33,709 bases of DNA from Pseudomonadota bacterium (GCA_023426275.1 JAFABC010000318.1:1-33709), one strand, 5' to 3'. Positions 7,362 through 15,614 are shown, counted from the stretch's first letter. Notes: a model not told the origin generated them from the letters alone. Numbers and translations: made by a program.

Positions 7362-7837
7362 GCGGCAAGGAACTTCGAATCGTCGGATTTCTGTGCAACT
7401 GGTGCTCCTACGGCGGCGCGGACACGGCGGGCGTGGGCCGGTTCAACCAGCCCACCGACCTGCGGATCATCCGCGTGCCCTGCTCGGGACGCATCGACCC
7501 GCTGTTTATCGCCAAGACCCTGATCAGCGGCGCTGATGGCGTGCTTGTCTCCGGTTGCCATCCCCGCGACTGCCACTACGCCGAGGGCAACTTCTACGCC
7601 CGCCGGCGCCTGGAAGTGCTCAAGCGCTTCCTGCCCATCCTCGGCATCGACCCGGGCCGGTTCGACTACACCTGGGTTTCGGCCTCGGAGGGCCAGCGCT
7701 GGCAGAAGGTGGTGACGGTTTTCACTGAACAGATTCACGCCCTGGGACCCGCGCCGCGCTACGACGCCGTGGCTCCCGAAATGCTGGCCAAGGCGGCCGG
7801 GGCGCTCGGCCAAGGAGGCAACCGTGTCGCGGCTTGA
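7349..7837 (+). CDS. flxD: FlxD, MvhD-like [2Fe-2S] electron-transfer subunit
   Basis: The protein has 162 residues. Five cysteines are arranged as in MvhD, the subunit linking a partner enzyme to HdrA in methanogens: Cys16 and Cys19 (FLCNWCSYGGAD), Cys45, Cys70 and Cys75 (GCHPRDCHY). It should pass electrons from FlxABC to HdrA. The ATG at 7349 lies inside the end of hdrA, with GGAGG ten bases upstream, giving translational coupling; it also overlaps the next gene by 14 bases. No other in-frame start would keep the conserved N-terminus. The name follows the published FlxABCD-HdrABC system of D. vulgaris. Confidence 0.9.
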   Translation: MPVLSGKELRIVGFLCNWCSYGGADTAGVGRFNQPTDLRIIRVPCSGRIDPLFIAKTLISGADGVLVSGCHPRDCHYAEGNFYARRRLEVLKRFLPILGIDPGRFDYTWVSASEGQRWQKVVTVFTEQIHALGPAPRYDAVAPEMLAKAAGALGQGGNRVAA

Positions 7838-8795
7838 GGATCTCAAAGCGCGCATCAAGGAGGCCCTGCCCGGCCTTGAATGCGTCATCGGGTGGCAAAA
7901 AGGCTACGATCCCCTCCACAACACGCCGCTTTTCATGCGTACCGAAGCGGACGTGGACAAGCTCGAATGGGGTCCGCTCAACGTCCACAACCCGGCCGTG
8001 TACCTGCCGCTGTTTCGCGGCAAGAAGATCGGCATCGTGGTCAAGGGCTGCGACTCCCGCTCGGTCGTGGAGCTGCTTCAGGAAAACCTCATCGACCGCG
8101 ACGATGTGGTCATCTTCGGGATGCCCTGCGAGGGCGTCATCGACCTGTCCAAGGTCAAGGCCAAGCTGACCGAAGCCGGTGTGAAGGCCGGCACGGCCTC
8201 GGACGTCGCCACCGACGGCAAGACGCTCTCCGTCACCGCCGGCGGCCAGACCGTGGCCATGCCGCTGCTCGAGATGCGCGCCGACAAGTGCGGCCGCTGC
8301 CAGTTCCCCAACGCGGTCCTGGCCGACACCTACGTGGGCGAGCCCATCTCCCCGGCCGCGCCGCCCGCCAATGAGGACCCCGATCTGGCCGCCCTCGACG
8401 CCATGACCGTGCCCGAGCGCATGGCCTTCTGGCGCTACCACATGGACCGTTGCATCCGCTGCTACGCCTGCCGCAACGCCTGTCCGATGTGCGTGTGCCG
8501 CGACCACTGCATCGCCCAGAGCCGTGAACCCCACTGGTTGACCCAGGAGGACACGACGACCGAAAAGCTCATGTTCCAGGTCGTGCACGCCATGCACCTG
8601 GCCGGACGTTGCACCGAGTGCGGCGAGTGCCAGCGGGCCTGTCCCATGGACATCCCCATCCTGGCGCTGAAAAAGCACCTCAACCGCACCATCCATGAGC
8701 TGTTCGATTACCAGGCCGGCGTCGATCCGCAAGCGATTCCGCCGCTGTTGCAGTTCAAGGTCGAGGAAGTCAACATCAAGGAGCGTAGCTGGTAA
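7824..8795 (+). CDS. flxC: FlxC, Fe-S protein of the Flx complex
   Basis: The protein has 323 residues and starts at a GTG preceded by AAGGAGG at the right distance. The N-terminal half (to about 170) resembles coenzyme-F420 hydrogenase beta-type Fe-S domains, with CDSRS at Cys76 and Cys102, Cys156 and Cys159. The C-terminal half has two [4Fe-4S] motifs: Cys210, 213, 216, 220, followed closely by Cys223, 225 and 229, and Cys263, 266, 269, 273. It probably relays electrons from the NADH-oxidising FlxA/B to FlxD. Stop and next start share one base (TAATG). Assignment of the letter C follows gene order against the D. vulgaris locus. Confidence 0.87.
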   Translation: MSRLEDLKARIKEALPGLECVIGWQKGYDPLHNTPLFMRTEADVDKLEWGPLNVHNPAVYLPLFRGKKIGIVVKGCDSRSVVELLQENLIDRDDVVIFGMPCEGVIDLSKVKAKLTEAGVKAGTASDVATDGKTLSVTAGGQTVAMPLLEMRADKCGRCQFPNAVLADTYVGEPISPAAPPANEDPDLAALDAMTVPERMAFWRYHMDRCIRCYACRNACPMCVCRDHCIAQSREPHWLTQEDTTTEKLMFQVVHAMHLAGRCTECGECQRACPMDIPILALKKHLNRTIHELFDYQAGVDPQAIPPLLQFKVEEVNIKERSW

Positions 8796-9850
8796 TGGCC
8801 GCTGTCAAATATATCGCGAGCGACAAGCTCCCCGATTGGCTCAAGTCCCTGGCCGAGAAAAGCCGGGTGCTGGTCCCTGTCGAGGAAGGCGGCGGCGTGG
8901 TGTTCCGGCCCTACGGCCCGGACAGCCGTCCTGTCTTCGGCACCGACGCCACGGCCCCGCCCAAGGCTTCCATCTTCCCGGCCTGCCAGGAACTGTTTCA
9001 CTACGAGAAGGGCAAGGACGCCGAGGACCCGGGCAAGAGCACGTTGCAGATCATTCCCGACACCTCGGCCGAGCCCACGGTCGTCTTCGGGTCCAAGCCG
9101 TGCGGCGCACGGGGATTTCTCATCTTCGACCGCGTCTACATGGGCAAGAAGTTCCCCGATCCCTATTACATCAATGCCCGTGAAGCCACGGTGTTCGTGA
9201 CCATGGCCTGCGCCCCCTCGGGCGTGGAGAACACCTGCTTTTGCCACTGGGTGGGCTCCGGCCCGGCCGACGGCGCGGGTTCCGACGTGCTGCTGACCCC
9301 GGTCGCGGGCGGCTACACGGTCGAAGCGGTCAGCCCCAAGGGCGAACCGCTGCTCGACAATCCCGTGCTGACCGACGGCGCGGCCAAGGCGTCCGAGGCC
9401 GAAGCGGTCAAGACCGCGGCCCGCGAAGCCCTGGGCGAGGCGCCCGACATCAGCAACTCTCCGGCGGCGCTGCTCGACGCCTTCGACGACATGGACTTCT
9501 GGCGCGACCAGTCGGACAAGTGCATCAGCTGCGGGGCCTGCACCTTCCTGTGCCCGACCTGCTACTGCTTCACCATCACCGACGAGCCCACGGGCCAGAA
9601 CGGCCGGCGGATGCGTTCCTGGGACGCCTGCATGCACTTCCAGTTCACCCTGGAGGCCTCGGGCCACAACCCCCGGCCGACCAAGGCCCATCGCCTCAAA
9701 AACCGCGTGGGGCATAAATTCAGCTATTACCCGACCCTGCACGACGGGCTCATCGCCTGTTGCGGTTGCGGCCGGTGCGTGAAAAGCTGTCCGGTCTCCG
9801 TGGATATCCGCGAGATCGTGCAAAACGCCGTGGCCAGGGCCAAGGGCTAG
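8795..9850 (+). CDS. flxB: FlxB, dicluster ferredoxin-type subunit (sulfhydrogenase beta / AsrA-like)
   Basis: The protein has 351 residues. The N-terminal region (about 1-230) is the globular domain of anaerobic sulfite reductase A and sulfhydrogenase beta subunits, including KPCGARGF near residue 102. The C-terminus has two [4Fe-4S] motifs: Cys243, 246, 249, 253 (CISCGACTFLCP) and Cys323, 326, 329, 333 (CGCGRCVKSCP). In homologues this subunit pairs with the FAD/NAD(P)H subunit, here FlxA. Start shares one base with the flxC stop, with AAGGAG upstream. No signal peptide, so cytoplasmic. Confidence 0.9.
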   Translation: MAAVKYIASDKLPDWLKSLAEKSRVLVPVEEGGGVVFRPYGPDSRPVFGTDATAPPKASIFPACQELFHYEKGKDAEDPGKSTLQIIPDTSAEPTVVFGSKPCGARGFLIFDRVYMGKKFPDPYYINAREATVFVTMACAPSGVENTCFCHWVGSGPADGAGSDVLLTPVAGGYTVEAVSPKGEPLLDNPVLTDGAAKASEAEAVKTAAREALGEAPDISNSPAALLDAFDDMDFWRDQSDKCISCGACTFLCPTCYCFTITDEPTGQNGRRMRSWDACMHFQFTLEASGHNPRPTKAHRLKNRVGHKFSYYPTLHDGLIACCGCGRCVKSCPVSVDIREIVQNAVARAKG

Positions 9851-9862
9851 GGGGTATTAAGC

Positions 9863-10699
9863 ATGACTGATCCGAAAAATCCCTATCTGCCGGAAGTGGC
9901 CACTGTCCTGGAGACCGTCCAGGAGACCCACAACATCAAGACCTTCCGGGTGCGTTTCGACGACGAAGAGAAAATGGCCGCGTTCAAGTTCGAGCCCGGC
10001 CAGGTGGGCCAGCTGTCCCTGCCCGGCGTCGGCGAATCCACCTTCGTCATCAATTCGCCCCCGACCCGCATGGATTACCTCCAGTTCTCGGTCATGCGGG
10101 CCGGCGAGGTGACCACCCGCCTGCACGGCTTGGCGGCCGGCGACAAGGTGGGCGTGCGCGCCCCGCTTGGCAACTGCTTCCCCTACGAGGCCATGAAGGG
10201 CAAAAACATCGTGTTCGTCGGCGGCGGCATCGGCATGGCCCCCCTGCGCACGCTGTTCCTCTACATGCTCGACAACCGGGCCGACTACGGCGACATCACG
10301 CTGCTCTACGGCGCGCGCTCGCCGGCGGACATGGCCTTTTCCGCCGAGCTGCCCGAATGGACGAGCCGTGACGACGTCAACACCACCCTGACCATCGACC
10401 GCGAGGCCGAGGGCTGGGAGCACAAGGTGGGCCTGATCCCCAACGTGCTGCTGGAAATCGGGCCCAAGCCCGAGAACACCGTGGCCGTGACCTGCGGCCC
10501 GCCGATCATGATCAAGTTCACCCTGGAGGCCCTCAAAAAGCTCGGCTTCGAGGACGACCAGATCGTGACCACCTTGGAAAAACGCATGAAATGCGGCATC
10601 GGTATCTGTGGCCGGTGCAACATTGGCTCAAGCTACGTGTGCGTGGATGGTCCGGTGTACACCTACGCCCAGCTCAAGGCCCTGCCCAACGAGCTGTAA
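9863..10699 (+). CDS. flxA: FlxA, FAD/NAD(H)-binding oxidoreductase subunit
   Basis: This 278-residue subunit belongs to the ferredoxin-NADP reductase superfamily (AsrB / sulfhydrogenase gamma type). The FAD-binding barrel occupies about 1-110. The nucleotide loop is FVGGGIGMAP (GGGIG at 120-124). A [2Fe-2S] cluster near the C-terminus uses Cys244, 249, 252 and 260 (CGIGICGRC). It is the NADH entry point of the Flx-Hdr complex. The gap from flxB is 12 bases and the Shine-Dalgarno (GGGGT) is weak, so coupling to flxB may help. A palindromic element follows before the ferritin-like gene. Confidence 0.92.
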   Translation: MTDPKNPYLPEVATVLETVQETHNIKTFRVRFDDEEKMAAFKFEPGQVGQLSLPGVGESTFVINSPPTRMDYLQFSVMRAGEVTTRLHGLAAGDKVGVRAPLGNCFPYEAMKGKNIVFVGGGIGMAPLRTLFLYMLDNRADYGDITLLYGARSPADMAFSAELPEWTSRDDVNTTLTIDREAEGWEHKVGLIPNVLLEIGPKPENTVAVTCGPPIMIKFTLEALKKLGFEDDQIVTTLEKRMKCGIGICGRCNIGSSYVCVDGPVYTYAQLKALPNEL

Positions 10700-10734
10700 A
10701 CCAGAGGGCCGGGGAGCCCAGCTCCCCCCCGACG

Positions 10735-10772
10735 GCCGGAAGGGAGGCAATCCCTCCCGGCCGCCGGAGGCT
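10735..10772 (+). repeat. Palindromic intergenic element between flxA and the ferritin-like gene
   Basis: The hairpin GGGAGG-N5-CCTCCC (10742-10758) is followed by the tail CCGCCGGAGGC, the same tail as at 120-130. No T-run follows, so it may stabilise or partly terminate the upstream message rather than stop it. Confidence 0.55.
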
Positions 10773-10792
10773 CTTTAGAAAGGGAGACCACA

Positions 10793-11284
10793 ATGGCACG
10801 CTTTTTCAGTGGCAGCGACATCATCGGCACCGCCATCGAGATCGAACGCCGGGGCCGTAACGTCTATTCCAAGGCGGCGGCCGCCGCGACGAACCCGGAC
10901 GTCAAACGCTTCCTGGAATTCTTCGCCGGCGAGGAAGCCCGGCACCAGGCCATCTTCGAATCCATGGCCGGCCGTGTCGGCAAGGCCGAGATTCCGGCCG
11001 GCAGCAACGAAGAGGAATACATGGACTACGTCCAGGCCCTGCTCGACTCCCACGCCCTTTTTTGCGGCGGGGCGCCGGAAAAGGACCTGGCCGACGCTTC
11101 CGACGCCATCGCGGCCATCGAACTGGCCAGCCGGTTCGAAAAGGACACCATCCTCTACTTCCGGGAGATGATGGACCTGCTGCCGCCCGACGAGTCCGGC
11201 ATCGTGAAGCAATGCCTGGACGAGGAACGCGGTCACCTGCGCCAGTTGCGCGCGATGCTGACCAAGCTCCGTCATCAGGACTAA
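10793..11284 (+). CDS. Ferritin-like diiron protein (rubrerythrin-type, no rubredoxin domain)
   Basis: This 163-residue four-helix protein has two diiron motifs. The first half has Glu18 and E48-A-R-H51; the second has Glu110/Glu116 and E145-R-G-H148 (DEERGH). This ExxH pairing is that of rubrerythrin and related ferritin-like proteins, which reduce peroxide or handle iron in anaerobes. The C-terminal rubredoxin domain of classical rubrerythrin is missing, so electrons would have to come from another protein. The SD sequence is AAAGGGAG. It lies 93 bases after flxA and before a strong terminator, so it is probably the last gene of the flx transcript, perhaps protecting the Fe-S-rich enzymes from oxidative damage (inference). 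Confidence 0.85.
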   Translation: MARFFSGSDIIGTAIEIERRGRNVYSKAAAAATNPDVKRFLEFFAGEEARHQAIFESMAGRVGKAEIPAGSNEEEYMDYVQALLDSHALFCGGAPEKDLADASDAIAAIELASRFEKDTILYFREMMDLLPPDESGIVKQCLDEERGHLRQLRAMLTKLRHQD

Positions 11285-11295
11285 TGCGCTGACAC

Positions 11296-11337
11296 CGGCG
11301 GGCCGGCATCCCCGGACGGCGGCCCGCCGTTTATTTC
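11296..11337 (+). terminator. Intrinsic terminator after the flx / ferritin-like operon
   Basis: CGGCGGGCCG at 11296-11305 pairs perfectly with CGGCCCGCCG at 11320-11329 (10 bp). It is followed directly by TTTATTT. This ends the transcription unit starting before hdrC. Confidence 0.8.
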
Positions 11338-11395
11338 CATCGCCCCGACCGCCCTGGCGCGGAACCGGGAAACGGCACGAGGCAGGGGAGGACAC

Positions 11396-12244
11396 ATGTA
11401 CAACGACGATATCGCCTTCGACGCCATGCCCCTGGCCAACCCCTTCGACAACGAGGTCCGGCCCGGTCCGGCCGACGCCCTGGAGCAGGAATTCGCCAAC
11501 CGCCTGATCGGCCTCGTCCTGGCTTCGGATCTCTTTGCCGCCCGCAATCCCGGCCCCAGACACTGGGTCGACGACGTCGAACTGGCCACCTACTGGCCCA
11601 ACGCGACCATCCGGTTTTGCGGCGAGCGCCTGGACCAGGACGATCTGGACGCTTTTCTGGGCTGCGTGCTGCTGGCTTTTCGTGATTCCGGCCGCAAGGG
11701 CGCGGCCCGGTTCACGTTGCGGGAGCTGACCCGGCTGATCCGGCCCAAGGGCCGCCGGTTCGACGCCAAGCGCCTGGAACACGCCCTGTGGCGGCTGGCC
11801 AGCGCCCGGGTGGAAATCGAGGAGTCTGCCGGCTGCGTGCGCATGCAGGCCCGGCTGCTCAACACGCTTTTGTGCGACCGCAACGCCGGCATCTGCGCCC
11901 TGGACATCAGCCCCCGCATCATGGAAGGCTTCCGCGCCGCCCCGGTCATCGAACGGCTGCTGGCCGTGCGCGCCTCCCTGGGCTCGGCCGCCTTTCCCCG
12001 CTGGCTGGCGGGACTGCTGTCCCAGGGTCCGGCCTGTCTGTGTCTGGAGCTTGCCGCCCTGCGGCGTCTTTCGGGGCTGACCCGACAACCCATGCCGGCC
12101 TTTCGCGTCCGGGCCATCACCGCCCTCCAGGACTTCCTGGATCTCGGCTACCTCGACGCCATCGAACCGGCCGGGCCGGACAGACTCGTGACCAGACGCC
12201 CCGTGGCTCGCGGCGAGGAACCGGCCTGTCTGTTGTTGTCCTGA
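11396..12244 (+). CDS. TrfA-like winged-helix protein (plasmid replication initiator fold)
   Basis: The protein has 282 residues. The middle resembles the TrfA family of RK2-type plasmid initiators: LFAARNPGPRHW (46-57), then CGERLDQDDLDAFLGCVLLA (75-94), FTLRELTRLI (106-115), FDAKRLEHALWRLASARVEI (122-141) and a loop leading to LLN. This order of a GExLdqdD helix, a helix-turn-helix-like block and a beta wing is what I associate with TrfA. Charged Arg-rich helices continue to the C-terminus. No plasmid genes, iterons or transposase are nearby. It starts after GGGGAGG and ends 14 bases before the kinase reading frame, so it may be co-expressed with the two-component pair and serve as a chromosomal DNA-binding regulator. 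Assignment is by pattern only. Confidence 0.55.
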   Translation: MYNDDIAFDAMPLANPFDNEVRPGPADALEQEFANRLIGLVLASDLFAARNPGPRHWVDDVELATYWPNATIRFCGERLDQDDLDAFLGCVLLAFRDSGRKGAARFTLRELTRLIRPKGRRFDAKRLEHALWRLASARVEIEESAGCVRMQARLLNTLLCDRNAGICALDISPRIMEGFRAAPVIERLLAVRASLGSAAFPRWLAGLLSQGPACLCLELAALRRLSGLTRQPMPAFRVRAITALQDFLDLGYLDAIEPAGPDRLVTRRPVARGEEPACLLLS

Positions 12245-12258
12245 ACCGTACGTTCCCC

Positions 12259-13692
12259 ATGGATGGCATCATGTCCTCCCAGGCGAACAAGGATTCCGGC
12301 TCGGATGGCGTAAGCGGCTCCCGTGGCGGCGCGTGCCTCATCCCGCGGACGTTGCGCACCATGCCCTTGCGCCGGCTGCCCCTGGACGTGGCCCGCGAGG
12401 GGCGCGAATCCTTCATGATGCCCTCCCGGCTGCGGGCCTGCCCCTATCCGCCGGCCATGTTCGACATGCCGCCCGAGGTGCCGCCCCATCCGACGACCCT
12501 TGAGGACCTCATCGGCATCGAGCACAGCAAGCTGGGCTTTTACCAGGAGCTGCGCCAGAAGGTGGCCGAACTGCGGGAGGCCCACGAGGAATCCGAGCTG
12601 CGCCGGCAGGAGATCGCCGCCATCCTCGACGGCATCACCGACATCATGATGGTGCTGACCAAGGACCTGCGCATCATCTCGGTCAACCATGTTTTTCACG
12701 AGCTTTTCAACGTGCCGCACCCCGAGGGCCAGCACTGCTACCGCCTGTTTCGCGAGGCCGACCGGCCCTGCCCGGAGTGCCCGGCCCACCGCTCGTTCCG
12801 GTCGAACTCGGTGTGCCGCTGCATGGGCACGTTCAAGATCGGCGGCCAGACCCGCCAGTTCGAGATGGTGGCCTCGCCCATCCACAACCCGGACAGCCCG
12901 GAATCGCGCATCCTTATCTTCAAGCGGGACGTGACCCTGGAACAGGAATATCAGGCCAAGTACTACCAGGCCGAAAAGATGGCCACCATCGGCATGTTGG
13001 CCGCGGGCGTGGCCCACGAGATCAACAATCCGCTCACGGCCGTGTACGGGCTGGCCGAGGGCATCCGCCGCCGGCTGCCGGTCATCAAGGAAAGCGTGGA
13101 CGAGGCGCTTTTCGCCGACGTGGCCGAGTACACCGAGACCATTCTCATGGAATGCCGGCGCTGCCGGGACATCGTGCGTTCCATGCTGTCGTTTTCCCGG
13201 CCGCACACCCTGGCCTTTTCGCCGGTGTGCTTAAACGAGGTGGTCACCGACACCCTCAATATTTTACGCCGGCCCCTGGAGAAACGCGCCAAGCAGGGCC
13301 TGCGCCTGACGGTCAATCTCTTTTCCGGCCTGCCCACGGTCCCCGGCGACGAGGCCCAGCTCAAGCAGGTGCTCTTGAACATCCTGGTCAATTCCATGGA
13401 CGCCCTCGAAGGCGAAGGCGAAATCACCATCACCACCCATCCGGAAAACGACAACACCGTCAACTTGTCCGTGGAGGACACCGGCTGCGGCATTCCTCCG
13501 GAAAATATGGACAAGCTGTTCAACCCCTTTTTCACAACCAAGCCTGTCGGCAAGGGTCCCGGCATCGGCCTCGCCGCCTGCTACAGCATCGTCCGTGAGC
13601 ATCACGGCGTCATCGAGGTGGCCAGTGAAGTCGGTCTCGGCACGCATTTCACCGTGAAACTCCCCTTGGACAGCGGCCAATCCCGTGAATAA
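12259..13692 (+). CDS. PAS-domain sensor histidine kinase (NtrB-like)
   Basis: From the ATG at 12259 the protein has 477 residues; the start is uncertain (ATGs at 12271, 12361 and 12415 also possible; none has a strong SD). A basic, probably disordered N-terminus precedes a helical coiled coil (about 90-125) and a PAS domain (about 125-225). The PAS domain contains a Cys motif with Cys160, Cys171 and Cys174 (RPCPECPAH). The H-box is AGVAHEINNPLTAV with His253. N, G1 and G2 boxes follow (NILVNSMDALEG, DTGCGIPP, GPGIGLA). There is no transmembrane segment, so it senses a cytoplasmic signal. It overlaps the response regulator by eight bases and is certainly its partner. I infer that the pair controls the sigma-54 promoter of adh. 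Confidence 0.88.
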   Translation: MDGIMSSQANKDSGSDGVSGSRGGACLIPRTLRTMPLRRLPLDVAREGRESFMMPSRLRACPYPPAMFDMPPEVPPHPTTLEDLIGIEHSKLGFYQELRQKVAELREAHEESELRRQEIAAILDGITDIMMVLTKDLRIISVNHVFHELFNVPHPEGQHCYRLFREADRPCPECPAHRSFRSNSVCRCMGTFKIGGQTRQFEMVASPIHNPDSPESRILIFKRDVTLEQEYQAKYYQAEKMATIGMLAAGVAHEINNPLTAVYGLAEGIRRRLPVIKESVDEALFADVAEYTETILMECRRCRDIVRSMLSFSRPHTLAFSPVCLNEVVTDTLNILRRPLEKRAKQGLRLTVNLFSGLPTVPGDEAQLKQVLLNILVNSMDALEGEGEITITTHPENDNTVNLSVEDTGCGIPPENMDKLFNPFFTTKPVGKGPGIGLAACYSIVREHHGVIEVASEVGLGTHFTVKLPLDSGQSRE

Positions 13693-15016
13693 TCCCTATT
13701 GCGTCCTCGTCGTCGACGACGAACCCTCCATCGGCAAGCTCCTGCTCAAGGAGTTCACCACGCCGGCCCGCACCGTCCACGTGGCCGCCAGCGCCCGGGA
13801 AGCCCGGGAGCTTCTGGCCAAAAACGAATACGAGGTGGCGGTGCTCGACATCCGCCTGCCCGATGCCAACGGCATCGAGCTGATGGTGGAATTCAAGGCC
13901 AAGCAGGAAGATCTGGAAACCATTCTGGTCACCGGGCACGGCGCCATCGACACGGCCGTCGAGGCCATGAAGCTCGGGGCCTTCGACTACGTGACCAAGC
14001 CGTTCAATCTGGCCGAGCTGGAACTGCTCATCGAGCGGGCCTACCAGCGCACCTACCTGCGCCGGGAGAACCGGCGGCTGCGGCATTTCCAGGGCGAGAC
14101 CCCGCCGGTCAAGATGGTGGGCAACTCGCCGGCCATCCGGCAGGTCCGCTACCTGATCGAAAAGGTCGCCCCCACCGAGGTGCCGGTGCTGATCACCGGC
14201 GAATCCGGAGCGGGCAAGGAGGTGGCCGCCCACCTCATCCAGTCCCTGTCCAAGCGGGCGGACAAGCCCTTTTTCATCAAGAACTGCGCCACGCTGCAAA
14301 AGGAGCTGGCCCGAAGCGAGCTGTTCGGGCATCTGCGCGGCTCGTTTACCGGGGCGGTGGAAAACAGCGAGGGCTTCATGGCCTTCGCCAACAAGGGCAC
14401 GCTGTTTCTCGACGAGATCGGGGAACTGCCCATCGAGGTGCAGGCGGCGCTGTTGCGCGTGCTCGAAAACAAGACCTACCGCCGGGTGGGCGAAAAGGAA
14501 GAACGCCGGGCCGACATCCGGCTGTTGTTCGCCACCAACCGCGGGCTGGTCCAGGAAGTGGCCGAGGGCCGCTTCCACGAAGCCCTGTTCCACCGCATCA
14601 ACGTCTTCAACATCGAGATGCCGGCCCTGCGCGAACGCCGGGAGGACATCCCGCTTCTGGTGGAGTTCTTCCTGTCCCGCCTGACCGCCGGACAGGCGCC
14701 CTACCGCATCTCCGACCGGGCCATGAAGTGCCTGACCGACTACGACTGGCCGGGCAACGTCCGCGAGCTGCGCAACGTCATGGAGCGCTCCATCATCCTG
14801 TCCGAGAACAACCTCATCACCGAGCACGCCCTGCCCCGGGAATTCCTGGAGCCCGCCCGGGCCGAGGAGGAGCTGCTCACCCTCGAAGCCAAGGAAAAGG
14901 AGCACATCGCCAAGGTGCTCAACTTCTACGACAACAACCGGTCCCTGGCCGCCGAGGCCCTGGGCATCTGCCGCAAGACCCTCTACCGCAAGATCCGCCA
15001 GTACAACCTGTTCTAG
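13685..15016 (+). CDS. NtrC-family sigma-54-dependent response regulator
   Basis: The protein has 443 residues and a GTG start inside the kinase gene's end. The receiver domain (1-120) has Asp11/Asp12, phospho-acceptor Asp55, Thr83 and Lys105. The AAA+ domain has Walker A GESGAGKE (172-179), the sigma-54 contact loop GSFTGA (219-224, a natural variant of GAFTGA) and Walker B LFLDEIGE (240-247). An R-finger region and the DYDWPGNVREL motif follow. A Fis-type helix-turn-helix ends the protein (about 405-443). It should activate sigma-54 promoters when phosphorylated; the candidate targets in this window are 2186-2201 and 15599-15614. In D. vulgaris a similar regulator is, from memory, encoded near the adh-hdr-flx genes, which supports the link. 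Confidence 0.92.
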   Translation: MNNPYCVLVVDDEPSIGKLLLKEFTTPARTVHVAASAREARELLAKNEYEVAVLDIRLPDANGIELMVEFKAKQEDLETILVTGHGAIDTAVEAMKLGAFDYVTKPFNLAELELLIERAYQRTYLRRENRRLRHFQGETPPVKMVGNSPAIRQVRYLIEKVAPTEVPVLITGESGAGKEVAAHLIQSLSKRADKPFFIKNCATLQKELARSELFGHLRGSFTGAVENSEGFMAFANKGTLFLDEIGELPIEVQAALLRVLENKTYRRVGEKEERRADIRLLFATNRGLVQEVAEGRFHEALFHRINVFNIEMPALRERREDIPLLVEFFLSRLTAGQAPYRISDRAMKCLTDYDWPGNVRELRNVMERSIILSENNLITEHALPREFLEPARAEEELLTLEAKEKEHIAKVLNFYDNNRSLAAEALGICRKTLYRKIRQYNLF

Positions 15017-15032
15017 GTTGGCGGACGCCTCC

Positions 15033-15123
15033 CCGGCCGCACGGCCGGCGTCGGGCGACCTTTCGCTTCCATCCACCGCGTCTTTTGCCCCTGGTGCCGG
15101 AAAACGGCCCGGGGGCGCTTTCC
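15033..15123 (+). terminator. Terminator region after the response regulator gene
   Basis: A first hairpin, CCGGCCG-CA-CGGCCGG, is at 15033-15048. A second, stronger one runs from 15087 to 15116: about 12 bp with one bulged T and a GAAAA loop, followed by GCTTT. The second is the likelier terminator. Confidence 0.6.
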
Positions 15124-15260
15124 CCGCAGTCAGCGCGCCGGCCTGACAGGCCCCCTCTTTCGTAAAAACGTGTCACCGCTGCCGGCCGGCCGGACGCGCC
15201 AGGTCCGGACAATGCGCCCCGGCCGGCCGCGACCGGACAGTTTTGGTGCGGCGGCGCGGT

Positions 15261-15480
15261 CGGCTAGCCTTTCGATTCATTCTGTTATTATTAACAGCAC
15301 AAAAGAGAGCTGCATTTCTTTCAACGGGATGGCGTAAACATCGCTATGTTACTATTAGTATAATGCATAATTCAAATCGACAATCGGTGGGATATGGCGA
15401 CATTTGACCCAATTTTGCCTACACAGTGGTTCAAAATTACTTATATCGCTTTTTATCATGAAAACTAAAATGTTACAGCG
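15261..15480. other. AT-rich island with a perfect TATAAT box
   Basis: This stretch is markedly AT-rich against its surroundings and holds no credible gene. It contains the inverted repeat CTGTTA-TTAT-TAACAG (15282-15297). TATAAT is at 15359-15364, with only a poor -35 match (TAAACA, 18 bases upstream). It could be a sigma-70 promoter, an IHF-bendable spacer for the sigma-54 promoter downstream, or acquired DNA. Confidence 0.35.
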
Positions 15481-15486
15481 CTCTGC

Positions 15487-15550
15487 GACCAGTGGTCAGC
15501 GGTGCGCTTACTGTCAGCGTGTCACACTGACTGATGACCGCGCGTGACAC
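15487..15550. promoter_or_regulatory. Candidate activator sites upstream of the mop-region sigma-54 promoter
   Basis: GTGTCAC at 15519-15525 and GTGACAC at 15544-15550 form a 7-bp inverted repeat 18 bases apart. GACCA-G-TGGTC is a palindrome at 15487-15497. They lie about 50-110 bases upstream of the -24 element, where an enhancer-binding protein would sit. The regulator is unknown. Confidence 0.4.
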
Positions 15551-15598
15551 TCCCTGCCCGCTGCCCCGGGTTTCGCGCGTTTCCGCCAACTTCCCCAT

Positions 15599-15614
15599 TG
15601 GCCTGCTTCTTGCT
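15599..15614 (+). promoter_or_regulatory. Sigma-54 (-24/-12) promoter upstream of the molybdopterin-binding protein and mop
   Basis: TGGCCTGCTTCTTGCT has GG and GC at the -24/-12 spacing and TTGC-T at -12. Transcription would start near 15625, leaving a leader of about 315 bases before the ATG at 15939. No better promoter for mop was seen in the 133 bases before it, so both genes may depend on this one. Confidence 0.6.
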
